The notes under the pieces were generated by a model. It did no database searches, was not told the DNA's origin, and saw only the letters and a list, made by a program, of their open reading frames with translations. From positions 62,001 to 126,000 of the forward strand of contig ONHQ01000001.1 in NCBI GenBank assembly GCA_900317685.1: a stretch of 64,000 nt of DNA, in the 5' to 3' direction. Within the stretch, counting starts at the first letter, position 1, and the number at the start of each line of letters is the position of its first letter. Below, one piece after another: positions 40,163 to 48,539 of this stretch. Made by a program: the position numbers and the translations under genes. This stretch comes from an uncultured Prevotella sp. Lineage in GTDB: Bacteria > Bacteroidota > Bacteroidia > Bacteroidales > Bacteroidaceae.

Positions 40163-42655
40163 ATGGAAACATTGAAGAAATGGTTGCCGGATATCCTGGC
40201 CATCATCCTCTTTGCCGTCATCGGCTTTGTCTACTTCATGCCTGCTGACATCGACGGCAGAGTCCTCTACCGCGAAGATTCCTCGGCAGGTCGCGGACTC
40301 GGTCAGGAGAGCAAACTCTATCTCGAAAAGACCGGCGAGCGCACCCGCTGGACCAATTCCGCCTTCAGTGGTATGCCCACCTATCAGGTCTCGCCGTCCT
40401 ATACCTCGACCAACTTCTTGGGCAAGATGGAGAATGCCTACCACCTCTGGCTGCCTGAAAACGTGTGGTTTGTCTTTGCCTATCTCTTGGGCTTCTACAT
40501 CCTGCTGCGCGCCTTCGACTTCAAGCAGTATCTCGCTGTGCTGGGCTCCATCCTGTGGGCTTTCTCCAGCTATTTCTTCATCATCATTGCCGCAGGCCAT
40601 ATCTGGAAGGTCATGGCGCTGGCCTATCTGCCGCCGATGATCGCCGGCATTGTGCTCTGCTACCGCGGCAAATATCTGTGGGGCCTGATCGTCACGGCCA
40701 TCTTCACTGCCTTTGAGATCAACGCCAACCACGTGCAGATGACCTACTACTATCTCTTCATCATCCTTTTCATGATCATCGCCTGGCTCGTCATGGCCAT
40801 CCGCGACAAGAAGTTGCCGCAGTTTGTCAAGGGCTCGGTGGTTTGTGCCGTCGGCGCTCTGCTCGGCGTGCTGATCAACATCTCCAATCTCTATCACACC
40901 TGGGAATATACCAAGGAGAGTATGCGTGGCAAGAGTGAACTGGTGAAGAAGAATTCCAGTAACCAGACCAGCAGCGGTCTCGACCGCGACTACATCACGC
41001 AGTGGAGCTACGGCATCGGTGAGACGTGGACGCTGCTCGTGCCCAACACCAAGGGCGGTGCCTCCGTGCCGTTGGCTCAGAACGCCAAGGCCATGGAGAA
41101 GGCTGATCCTAACTTCATGCAGATCTATCAGCAGATGGGACAGTACTGGGGCGACCAACCCGGAACGAGTGGGCCGGTGTATGTCGGCGCCTTCGTGCTG
41201 ATGCTCTTCATCTTGGGATTGTTCATCGTGAAGGGTCCGATGAAGTGGGCTTTGCTGGCCGCCACCATCCTGAGCATCCTGCTCTCATGGGGCCGCAACT
41301 TCATGGGCTTCACCAATTTCTTCCTCGACTACATCCCGATGTACGCCAAGTTCCGCACGGTGGCTTCCATCCTCGTCATCGCTGAGTTCACGATACCGCT
41401 GCTCGCCATGATGGCTTTGAAAAAGATTATCGACGAGCCTCAGATCCTCAAGACCAAGATTCGCTGGGTGTGGGTGAGCTTCGCGCTGACCGGCGGCATT
41501 GCCCTGCTCTTCTGGCTGATGCCTTCGGTGTTCTTCCCCGACTATATCTCGGCACAGGAAAACCAGGCCCTGGCACAGATCCCGGCAGAATATCTCGGGC
41601 CGCTGAAATCCAATCTGACGACGATCCGCGAGTATATCTTCTCTTCCGATGCCCTGCGCTCGTTCATCATCGTGGCTCTCGGCATGGCACTGCTCATGCT
41701 TTATAAGTATAAGAAGCTCAACGCCAAGATGCTCGTAGGCTGTGTGACGGTGCTCTGCCTCGTGGATATGTGGCAGGTCAACAAGCGCTATCTCAACGAC
41801 GGCATGTTTGTAGAGGCCAGCGTGCGCAACAGCGACCAGCCGATGACAGCCACGGACCGGCAGATCCTCAAGGACAAAGGACTGGACTATCGGGTGCTGA
41901 ACCTCGCGTCGAACACGTTCAACGAGAACGAGACCTCGTACTATCACAAGAGTATCGGAGGCTATCATCCTGCCAAGCTGCGCCGCTATCAGGAGATGAT
42001 CGACGCCTATATCGCTCCCGAGATGCAGAAGATGATGCCCGCCATCTCGAAGGCCGGCGGCGACATGACCAAGGTCGACGGATCGAAAGAGTGGCCTGTG
42101 CTGAACATGCTCAACGCCAAATACTTCATCCTGCCCTTGCAGAGCGGACAGACCGTGCCCTTGCAGAACCCCTACGTTCAGGGCAACGCATGGTTTGTGG
42201 ATAAGGTTGACTATGTCGACAATGCCAACCAGGAGATCGACCGCGTGGGTAAGATCGATCTGCACCACGAGGCAGTCGCCGACAAGCAGTTCAGTGAGCA
42301 ACTCGGCAAGGCCGTCAAGCAGGACGGCACCTCCATGGCGGTCATCAAGAGCTATGAGCCCAACCATCTGACCTACGAGGTCAACTCCGACAAGGGCGGC
42401 GTGCTCGTGTTCTCCGAGATCTATTATCCCGAATGGACAGCAACCGTCGACGGACAGAAGGCTGAGCTGGGACGCGTGAACTATATCCTGCGCGCTCTGA
42501 ACGTGAAGCCCGGCAAGCATGAGGTCGTTCTGGACTTCCATCCTGCTTCCATCCGTACGACCGAGACACTGGCCTACTGCTCTTATGGCATTCTCGCCCT
42601 GCTGATTGCCGCCGGAGCCTTTATGGAGCGCCGCAAGAACAAGGAAAAGGAATAA
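40163..42655 (+). CDS. YfhO-family membrane protein
   Basis: An 830-residue polytopic inner-membrane protein. It begins METLKKWLPDILAIILFAVIGFVYFMP and has around 12 hydrophobic helices. A long extracytoplasmic loop after the first helix contains YREDSSAGRGLGQES. A C-terminal soluble domain of about 200 residues (GVLVFSEIYYPEWTATVDGQKAEL near residue 745) is characteristic of the YfhO family, which belongs to the GT-C glycosyltransferase-like group and in Firmicutes has been linked to lipoteichoic acid glycosylation. In Bacteroidetes the substrate is unknown, possibly a lipid-linked sugar acceptor. The Cof phosphatase gene follows 31 bases after its stop. Confidence 0.88.
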   Translation: METLKKWLPDILAIILFAVIGFVYFMPADIDGRVLYREDSSAGRGLGQESKLYLEKTGERTRWTNSAFSGMPTYQVSPSYTSTNFLGKMENAYHLWLPENVWFVFAYLLGFYILLRAFDFKQYLAVLGSILWAFSSYFFIIIAAGHIWKVMALAYLPPMIAGIVLCYRGKYLWGLIVTAIFTAFEINANHVQMTYYYLFIILFMIIAWLVMAIRDKKLPQFVKGSVVCAVGALLGVLINISNLYHTWEYTKESMRGKSELVKKNSSNQTSSGLDRDYITQWSYGIGETWTLLVPNTKGGASVPLAQNAKAMEKADPNFMQIYQQMGQYWGDQPGTSGPVYVGAFVLMLFILGLFIVKGPMKWALLAATILSILLSWGRNFMGFTNFFLDYIPMYAKFRTVASILVIAEFTIPLLAMMALKKIIDEPQILKTKIRWVWVSFALTGGIALLFWLMPSVFFPDYISAQENQALAQIPAEYLGPLKSNLTTIREYIFSSDALRSFIIVALGMALLMLYKYKKLNAKMLVGCVTVLCLVDMWQVNKRYLNDGMFVEASVRNSDQPMTATDRQILKDKGLDYRVLNLASNTFNENETSYYHKSIGGYHPAKLRRYQEMIDAYIAPEMQKMMPAISKAGGDMTKVDGSKEWPVLNMLNAKYFILPLQSGQTVPLQNPYVQGNAWFVDKVDYVDNANQEIDRVGKIDLHHEAVADKQFSEQLGKAVKQDGTSMAVIKSYEPNHLTYEVNSDKGGVLVFSEIYYPEWTATVDGQKAELGRVNYILRALNVKPGKHEVVLDFHPASIRTTETLAYCSYGILALLIAAGAFMERRKNKEKE

Positions 42656-42686
42656 TACGTTTTACCACCTTATTATATATAGCATA

Positions 42687-43472
42687 TTGATCAGATCACT
42701 ATTTTTCGACATCGACGGCACGCTGGTGAGCTTTCGCACGCATCGCATCCCACAGGCTACCGTCGACGCTCTCACTGAGGCGAAGGCCCGTGGCGTGAAG
42801 ATTTTCATCTCCACGGGCCGGCCTATACAGTTCATCACCAACCTCTCGCAGATCGAGCATCTCATTGATGGCTACATCACGACCAATGGCGCCTACTGCT
42901 TTGTAGGCGACGACATGGTCAGCCGCCACGCCATCGATCCTGCTGACGTGCAGAAAATCCTTGATGCCTGCGACCGCTTCGACCGTGCTGCCGTCGTCGT
43001 TGGCCGGAAGACCATTGCTGTCTACAACCGCCAGCCCATCGTGGACAAGTCGTTCGGTGAGGGACTGGGATTGACCGACATCGACTTTGACGAGCTCAGC
43101 AACGTGCTCCGGCAGGACATCCTGCAGGTGACACCGTTTATCACTGACGACGAAGAGGCTCAGCTCATGCCCTTGATACCCCATTGCGTCGGTGGCCGCT
43201 GGACCAAGGAGTTTGTCGACATCACCCAGGAAGCCGCCGACAAGGGCAAAGGACTCGTGGCCATGGCTGCTCATGAGCACTTAGGCATCGACGAGACGAT
43301 GGCCTTTGGCGACGGTGGCAACGACATCCCCATCATCCGGCAGGCCGGTATCGGCGTGGCAATGGGCAATGCCACCGACAACGTCAAGGCTGTGGCTGAC
43401 TACATCACCACGGCTGTCGACGACGAGGGCGTGAAGAATGCGCTCATACATTTTGGCGTCATCAAAGGCTGA
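42687..43472 (+). CDS. Cof-type HAD-superfamily phosphatase, TTG start
   Basis: A 261-residue HAD phosphatase with class IIB cap. No ATG is available before motif I, so the likely start is TTG at 42687, giving (M)IRSLFFDIDGTLVSF with nucleophile Asp8 and Asp10. A longer frame beginning inside the yfhO-type gene is rejected because it overlaps that gene and lacks family similarity. Motif II is ISTGRP and motif IV is AFGDGGNDIPII, followed by GIGVAMGNATDNVK. The substrate is unknown. It is a paralogue of the protein at 10352. The short gap to the yfhO-type gene suggests co-transcription. Confidence 0.9.
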   Translation: MIRSLFFDIDGTLVSFRTHRIPQATVDALTEAKARGVKIFISTGRPIQFITNLSQIEHLIDGYITTNGAYCFVGDDMVSRHAIDPADVQKILDACDRFDRAAVVVGRKTIAVYNRQPIVDKSFGEGLGLTDIDFDELSNVLRQDILQVTPFITDDEEAQLMPLIPHCVGGRWTKEFVDITQEAADKGKGLVAMAAHEHLGIDETMAFGDGGNDIPIIRQAGIGVAMGNATDNVKAVADYITTAVDDEGVKNALIHFGVIKG

Positions 43473-43538
43473 ACAAGGTGTCTTCCTCTTTGAACGAAGA
43501 TTTTCTTGTTTCTTACCACTCCTTTGGAATATTCTCAG

Positions 43539-43546
43539 TATCTTTG
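43539..43546 (+). promoter_or_regulatory. Putative -7 element of the toxin-antitoxin pair
   Basis: TATCTTTG ends 16 bases before the antitoxin ATG. Confidence 0.55.
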
Positions 43547-43562
43547 CAAAAAAAGATAGAAG

Positions 43563-43820
43563 ATGAATATACAGATTACAGTAAGTCCGGATGTTTATCG
43601 TGGGGCCTCTGCATACGCAGCAGCGCACAACACGAGTATTAAGGAGATGCTGGTCTCCTATTTGGAAAAACTGCGTCCGTCACACAAACAAGCTGATGAG
43701 GCAGAAATGAAACTCGAAGAGTTAATTAGCATGACAAAGGGTTTTCATATTGATGCTGATGACTTGAATGGCGAGAAGGCAAAAAGCAGATATTTGGAAG
43801 GTAAATTTATCAAAGGATGA
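43563..43820 (+). CDS. Predicted antitoxin (DUF6364-type)
   Basis: An 85-residue protein, MNIQITVSPDVYRGASAYAA followed by a helix-rich N-terminal half (NTSIKEMLVSYLEKL) that resembles ribbon-helix-helix antitoxins of the DUF6364 kind, then a charged C-terminal half that would wrap the toxin. The stop codon overlaps the toxin start by four bases (ATGA), the normal arrangement for type II modules. It probably represses its own promoter, whose -7 element is at 43539. The DNA here is visibly more AT-rich than the neighbours. Confidence 0.8.
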   Translation: MNIQITVSPDVYRGASAYAAAHNTSIKEMLVSYLEKLRPSHKQADEAEMKLEELISMTKGFHIDADDLNGEKAKSRYLEGKFIKG

Positions 43821-44245
43821 AGAAAGTCTTTCTTGACACCAATATTATCTTGGATGTGATGACACAGCGGAAACCTTTTAATGTTCCTGCCAATGTCATT
43901 ATGAAAATGGGTATTGAAGGAAAGATTTTTCTATGCGCTACACCTTTGACCTTTGCCAACTGTACTTATATACTTAGAAGCAGTTATAAATTAGCAAATT
44001 CCATTAACATTATCAAAGCATACAAGCAATACATTTATGCGCTGACAATGGATGACGAACAGTGCAGTAAAGCTCTCAACAGTGACATGCCGGATTTTGA
44101 GGATATGTTGCAATATCAGGCTGCTATAGCTGCTGAATGTGATTATATTATTACCCGCAACGAAAAGCACTTCCCACAAGAGGGGACTCCCGTCGTAAGT
44201 TCAGAGCATTTTCTGTCCATCTTTGATCAAGATGGAAAAGCATAG
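43817..44245 (+). CDS. PIN-domain toxin (VapC-like)
   Basis: A 142-residue PIN-domain ribonuclease. Acidic active-site residues are visible in FLDTNIILDVM (Asp near residue 7), in the MPDFEDMLQYQAA segment (DFED near residue 96), and in CDYIITRNEKHF (Asp near residue 114), which is the usual PIN pattern. Such toxins cleave tRNA or other RNA when the antitoxin is lost. It overlaps the antitoxin gene by four bases and ends in a short AT-rich gap before maoC. Base composition suggests later acquisition. Confidence 0.88.
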   Translation: MKKVFLDTNIILDVMTQRKPFNVPANVIMKMGIEGKIFLCATPLTFANCTYILRSSYKLANSINIIKAYKQYIYALTMDDEQCSKALNSDMPDFEDMLQYQAAIAAECDYIITRNEKHFPQEGTPVVSSEHFLSIFDQDGKA

Positions 44246-44338
44246 TGGTAATGTAAAATCATCAAACTTCAAGTGGCTTTCAGGTACATATAAATTGAAA
44301 AATAACGTGAAAACGATGCTTCTTTAAGAAAAAAACAG

Positions 44339-44346
44339 TAATTTTG
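44339..44346 (+). promoter_or_regulatory. Putative -7 element of the maoC-DUF4250 pair
   Basis: TAATTTTG 28 bases before the maoC-type start codon. Confidence 0.55.
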
Positions 44347-44374
44347 CGAGTAAAATCATTAGATTAGGACATAC

Positions 44375-44839
44375 ATGGAAAAACTTGTTATCAACTCCTT
44401 TGAGGAGTTTGCTTCTCACGAGGGACAACAATTAGGAATATCAGACTGGTTGCAGGTGGATCAAGACCGCATCAACCAGTTTGCTGACGCTACACTCGAC
44501 CATCAGTGGATCCACGTCGACGTGGAGCGTGCCAAGCGTGAGAGCCCCTATAAGAGCACGATTGCGCATGGCTATCTGACTCTCTCGCTGCTGCCCCATC
44601 TGTGGGGACAGATCATCGAGGTGAACCATCTGAAGATGATGGTCAACTATGGTATGGACAAGATGCGCTTTGGCGTGCCCGTCATCACCGGCAGTCGCAT
44701 CCGACTCAATGCCAAGCTCGACAAGATCGAAAACCTGCGCGGCATCTGCAAGGCTTATATCGGTTTCAAGATCGAGATCGAGGGTCAGCGCAAGCCTGCA
44801 CTGCAGGGCGAGGCTCAGTTCCTCTATTATTTTGAATAG
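44375..44839 (+). CDS. MaoC-family (R)-specific enoyl-CoA hydratase
   Basis: A 154-residue hot-dog-fold enzyme. The hydratase motif is present as FADATLDHQWIHVDVERAK ... IAHGYLTLSLLP, with the catalytic Asp and His in the DHQWIH stretch. It would hydrate trans-2-enoyl-CoA (or a similar thioester) to the (R)-3-hydroxy form. The in vivo substrate is unknown, and short MaoC proteins of this type are common in Bacteroidetes. The next gene starts three bases after its stop codon. Confidence 0.9.
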   Translation: MEKLVINSFEEFASHEGQQLGISDWLQVDQDRINQFADATLDHQWIHVDVERAKRESPYKSTIAHGYLTLSLLPHLWGQIIEVNHLKMMVNYGMDKMRFGVPVITGSRIRLNAKLDKIENLRGICKAYIGFKIEIEGQRKPALQGEAQFLYYFE

Positions 44840-44842
44840 ATC

Positions 44843-45031
44843 ATGGATCATTTACCTAAAGACCCGGCAATGCTGGTCTCGGCAGTGAATATGCTGTTGC
44901 GCGACGAAGAGTTTGACTCGCTGTCTGAGCTCTGCTATTGCTTTAATTGTGAACCAGACCATCTCAAGAGCTATCTTGCTGAGCATGGCTTCTCGTGGAA
45001 CGAACATCAGAAGCAGTTCAAGGAATGCTGA
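44843..45031 (+). CDS. DUF4250 domain small protein
   Basis: A 62-residue protein matching the DUF4250 family, with the typical opening LPKDPAMLVSAVNMLLRDE and a helical remainder (DSLSELCYCFNCEPDHLKSYL). The function of the family is unknown. It is translationally linked to the MaoC gene (three-base gap) and lies 60 bases before glmS. Confidence 0.8.
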   Translation: MDHLPKDPAMLVSAVNMLLRDEEFDSLSELCYCFNCEPDHLKSYLAEHGFSWNEHQKQFKEC

Positions 45032-45091
45032 GCGAATGCTCAACAGGGAATGGACTGAAGATTTCAACAATTTCTAAAATCGAAATTACTT

Positions 45092-46936
45092 ATGTGTGGA
45101 ATAGTAGGATACATTGGCCAGCGTCAGGCCTATGACATATTGATTGGCGGACTTCACCGCCTGGAATACCGTGGTTACGATTCTGCCGGTGTGGCACTGA
45201 TCAATGCCGAGGACCAGCTCAACGTCTACAAGGCCAAGGGCAAGGTCGCTGACCTGGAGACAGCCGCTGCCGGCAAGGACTGCTCGGGTACGGTGGGTAT
45301 TGCACATACCCGCTGGGCTACTCACGGAGAGCCCTCGGTGCGCAACGCTCACCCTCATGTGTCGGACTCCGGCAACATCGTCATCGTGCACAATGGTATT
45401 ATTGAAAACTATACCATCCTGCGCAAACAGCTTGCCGAGAAGGGCTTCACCTTCAAAAGCGAAACAGATACCGAGGTGCTCGTGCAACTCATACAGTATG
45501 CACAGGACAAGCACAAGTGCTCACTGGCCGAAGCTGTGCGCCATGCACTGAACAAATGCATCGGTGCTTACGCCATCGCCGTACTCGACCGGTGCGATCC
45601 CGGCACGCTCGTGGCTGCCCGCAAAGGTTCTCCGCTCGTCGTGGGCATCGGCAAGGACAACAGTGAGTTCTTTGTCGCCTCAGATGCTACGCCAATCGCA
45701 GGCTACACGCAGAACGTCGTGTACCTCGATGATGAGCAGATCGCAGTATGCCAGCCTGGCAAGGAACTGAAGATCATCGACCTGAAAAACAAAAAGGTCG
45801 ATGTCAGCGTCAAGCAGATCGACATGGATCTCGACATGCTCGACCGTGGTGGCTTCCCCCATTTCATGCTCAAGGAGATCTTTGACCAGCCGCGTTGTCT
45901 GCGTGACTGTATGAGCGGCCGTCTCTTCGACGACAAGGTCATCCTTTCGGCCGTGCGCAACAACCGCGCCCGTCTGCTCTCTGCCACACGCTTCATCATC
46001 GTGGCCTGTGGTACGAGCTGGCACGCCGGACTCATCGGCAAGCAGCTCATCGAGCATTATTGCAAGATTCCCGTAGAGGTGGACTATGCCTCGGAGTTCC
46101 GTTATCGCGATCCCGTGATCCTGCCTACCGACGTGGTCATCGCCATCTCGCAGAGTGGTGAGACCGCCGATACGTTGGCTGCCATCAAACTGGCCAAGGA
46201 GCGTGGCGCGTTTATCTTTGGTATCGTCAACGCCGTCGGTTCCAGTATCGCACGCGAGACCGACACGGGAATCTATATCCACGTAGGACCCGAGATCGGT
46301 GTGGCTTCGACAAAAGCCTTCACCGGACAGCTTACCTGCCTGACGCTGCTTGCCCTGGCTCTCGCCAACGCAAAGGGCACAGTCGGCCACGATGAGTTCG
46401 TCAGTCTGACGAAAGAATTGGGTCGGATTCCAGACAAGATTGACAAGTTGCTTAAGGAGAACGACTGCATCAAGCAGTTGGCACGTACCTATACCTACGC
46501 CACCAACTTCCTATACCTTGGTCGCGGATGGAACTATCCGGTCGCCTTGGAGGGTGCATTGAAGCTGAAGGAAATCAGTTACATCCATGCTGAGGGTTAT
46601 CCCGCCGCAGAGATGAAGCATGGTCCTATTGCGTTGGTGGACAACATGATGCCGGTGCTCTTTGTCGCCACGCACCACGAAGGCTATGAAAAGGTCGTCT
46701 CCAACATGCAGGAGGTCAAGGCTCGTGGCGGCCGCATTATTGCAGTCATCACTGAGGGCGACACCGAGGTGCAGAAGATCGCCGACGAGGTGATCAATGT
46801 GCCGCCGACATTGGCTCCTCTGGCGCCGCTGCTCACCGTGATCCCCTTGCAGTTGCTCGCTTATCACATTGCCGTGGAGAAGGGACTGAACGTCGACCAG
46901 CCGCGCAACCTCGCCAAGAGTGTGACGGTGGAGTAG
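45092..46936 (+). CDS. glmS: Glutamine-fructose-6-phosphate aminotransferase
   Basis: A 614-residue enzyme that makes glucosamine-6-phosphate, the first step to UDP-GlcNAc for peptidoglycan and LPS. The N-terminal glutaminase domain starts MCGIVGYIG, so Cys2 becomes the nucleophile after Met removal. HTRWATHGEPS and HNGIIENY follow. Two SIS isomerase domains occupy the C-terminal half (VACGTSWHAGLIGKQL, ISQSGETADTLAAIK, STKAFTGQLTCL), ending in the family signature RNLAKSVTVE. Nothing is unusual. No ribozyme-like leader was recognised in the 60 bases before it. Confidence 0.97.
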   Translation: MCGIVGYIGQRQAYDILIGGLHRLEYRGYDSAGVALINAEDQLNVYKAKGKVADLETAAAGKDCSGTVGIAHTRWATHGEPSVRNAHPHVSDSGNIVIVHNGIIENYTILRKQLAEKGFTFKSETDTEVLVQLIQYAQDKHKCSLAEAVRHALNKCIGAYAIAVLDRCDPGTLVAARKGSPLVVGIGKDNSEFFVASDATPIAGYTQNVVYLDDEQIAVCQPGKELKIIDLKNKKVDVSVKQIDMDLDMLDRGGFPHFMLKEIFDQPRCLRDCMSGRLFDDKVILSAVRNNRARLLSATRFIIVACGTSWHAGLIGKQLIEHYCKIPVEVDYASEFRYRDPVILPTDVVIAISQSGETADTLAAIKLAKERGAFIFGIVNAVGSSIARETDTGIYIHVGPEIGVASTKAFTGQLTCLTLLALALANAKGTVGHDEFVSLTKELGRIPDKIDKLLKENDCIKQLARTYTYATNFLYLGRGWNYPVALEGALKLKEISYIHAEGYPAAEMKHGPIALVDNMMPVLFVATHHEGYEKVVSNMQEVKARGGRIIAVITEGDTEVQKIADEVINVPPTLAPLAPLLTVIPLQLLAYHIAVEKGLNVDQPRNLAKSVTVE

Positions 46937-46992
46937 GGCAGAGAACTCGCTCTCATGCGCTACTTTGTTTTTTAATAAAAGCAATTTAGATT

Positions 46993-47949
46993 ATGCAATA
47001 TTTCATTGTTATCAACGACGTACAGCAAGGTCCGTTCAGCATCGACGAACTGCGTCAGCGCAATATCACTTCCGACACGCTCGTGTGGGCCGAGGGTATG
47101 CCGCAATGGACTCCGGCCTGGCAGGTTGAGGAACTGCGTCCGCTCTTCTATGCCGATGCTCAGACCGCTCAGACTGCTGCTCAGCAGCAGACTCCCCCAC
47201 CACCGCCATACGGAACTCAAAATGGTGCGCAGCCTGGCAGTATGCCGGGCGGCAACTATCAGGGACCCGGTGCGGGCGGTACTACACCGCCACCTTACCA
47301 GCCCGAAAAGAGCAACCGCAAGAAGGTGCTCACCTATGTGGGGATCGCTGTAGCCATCCTGCTGCTGCTCATGGCGATTACCAATCCATCAAAGGATGAG
47401 CATCGCCAGGTCATCAAAGACCATATCACCGCAGGATTGCACGGGGGGTTGGATGCCAGCGACAGCAGCGGACTTTCTTCCCTTGCGCTTTCGATGATCT
47501 CGGCATTGGCAGGGCCGGTCATCAACAATGCCATCGACAACCTGCTGCAATACCATAACTATGTCTTCTGGTCCACGACCACAATCGACATTCCGGGCGC
47601 CGGTGAGCAGCGTACTTCCTTGGGCATCTTTGGTAAAGTATTCACCTCTGACGAGGCTACCATCGCTAAAGCCGTGGGTGAGAAAAACGGTGATGAGAGT
47701 TCCTCGTCATCAGCCTTCTCTACTGATGACCCTGACGACGGCAGTGACAACGGTGGTGACGTCACTACGCAGGTCACCGATACCGTCGTATCGATGGGCA
47801 ACAAGGTCGGGCGTACGGTCGTGCACCGTGTCAGTAGTGTGGTCAGCAAGGAGATCAAAAAGGAAATCCATCAAAACGCTGACAGCGCGACGGCATCGGG
47901 AATCGACAGAATCGTCGATGCCGTGGAGGATTTCCTCAAAGGGCTCTGA
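46993..47949 (+). CDS. GYF-domain membrane protein
   Basis: A 318-residue protein. The first 50 residues are a GYF_2 domain (QYFIVINDVQQGPFSIDELRQ ... WAEGMPQWTPAW). A Pro/Gln/Gly-rich linker (PPPPPYG, TTPPPYQPEK), one membrane helix near residues 112-130 (VLTYVGIAVAILLLLMAI) and a roughly 185-residue outer region with Asp/Ser-rich insertions follow. GYF domains bind proline-rich peptides. The outer region is not recognised. It lies 56 bases after glmS and may share its transcript. A terminator follows at 47986. Confidence 0.8.
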   Translation: MQYFIVINDVQQGPFSIDELRQRNITSDTLVWAEGMPQWTPAWQVEELRPLFYADAQTAQTAAQQQTPPPPPYGTQNGAQPGSMPGGNYQGPGAGGTTPPPYQPEKSNRKKVLTYVGIAVAILLLLMAITNPSKDEHRQVIKDHITAGLHGGLDASDSSGLSSLALSMISALAGPVINNAIDNLLQYHNYVFWSTTTIDIPGAGEQRTSLGIFGKVFTSDEATIAKAVGEKNGDESSSSSAFSTDDPDDGSDNGGDVTTQVTDTVVSMGNKVGRTVVHRVSSVVSKEIKKEIHQNADSATASGIDRIVDAVEDFLKGL

Positions 47950-47985
47950 TGCCTTTGCGGCTTGATCCTCTTAACAAACAGAGAT

Positions 47986-48035
47986 ACAGAATATTGGATA
48001 CACGTTTCTCGTGACCAGTATTCTGTGTTTTTGTT
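47986..48035 (+). terminator. Terminator after the GYF-domain gene
   Basis: ACAGAATATTGG / CCAGTATTCTGT stem (one G-U) followed by GTTTTTGTTTTTT. Confidence 0.85.
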
Positions 48036-48186
48036 TTTTGCTTTTGGAGACTTTAGATTGCTGTTGATGTTCTCACGGCTAAAAAACAGCACCATTGATA
48101 ATCAGGCGATTGCAAGGATATTTGGGTGATATAGGGGACGCATTGACGAAGTCAGAAAAAGGACAGACATATATCGTTCCAACCTG

Positions 48187-48226
48187 AAAATGCCCGCCGG
48201 CAGCTGTATGACAGCGCCGGCGGGCA
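48187..48226 (-). terminator. Terminator of the starch operon
   Basis: Very strong hairpin TGCCCGCCGGC-GCTGT / ACAGC-GCCGGCGGGCA with a one-base bulge. Read on the minus strand it is followed by TTTTC. It lies 95 bases downstream of the small peptide gene. Confidence 0.75.
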
Positions 48227-48321
48227 TTCATGTTAATCAGGTGTTACCCAGACAGAACCTGTATGGCATCAGCCTGACACGACACTCCTGTCTGGGATTA
48301 TCGTACAATTCAAAAGTCTCA

Positions 48322-48537
48322 TCAATCATCCCACAGCTTATTTGTGGAACCACCGACACGAGTGAAACCATTCCGGCTATCGTCTTCCTCATCGGCAGAG
48401 TCCCAGTAATTCTTTTTGGCTCCAGGCGGTCCTGGAATTGGCGTATCGCTTACTGTTACTGATCCTGCCAACAAGCACGGGTACTCAAACGAAATTATTT
48501 TCTCCGTTTGGGGCTTTATATATTGTTTCTTCTTCAT
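48322..48537 (-). CDS. 71-residue LLAGS-type peptide of unknown function
   Basis: A short protein that starts two bases after the stop codon of the large GH13-like gene, so it is translationally coupled to it. The N-terminal 28 residues (MKKKQYIKPQTEKIISFEYP, then CLLAGSV) look like a leader: basic start, Y-x-K-P, and the LLAGS core seen in many short Prevotella proteins. The rest is Gly/Asp/Pro-rich (PGPPGAKKN, DSADEEDDSR) and ends KLWDD. There is no ordinary signal peptide. LLAGS could be a processing site like that of other short secreted peptides, but this is inference and I recognise no characterised family. Confidence 0.65.
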   Translation of the reverse strand: MKKKQYIKPQTEKIISFEYPCLLAGSVTVSDTPIPGPPGAKKNYWDSADEEDDSRNGFTRVGGSTNKLWDD

Positions 48538-48539
48538 GA

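Noticed and set aside
42606-42686. N-terminal extension of the second Cof phosphatase
   Set aside because: It overlaps the end of the yfhO-type gene out of frame and lacks family similarity. TTG at 42687 gives the expected start.
48247-48298. CCCAGACAG / CTGTCTGGG inverted repeat downstream of the LLAGS peptide
   Set aside because: Nine-base stem with a loop of more than 30 bases and no T tract. The nearby hairpin at 48191-48226 is a far better terminator.
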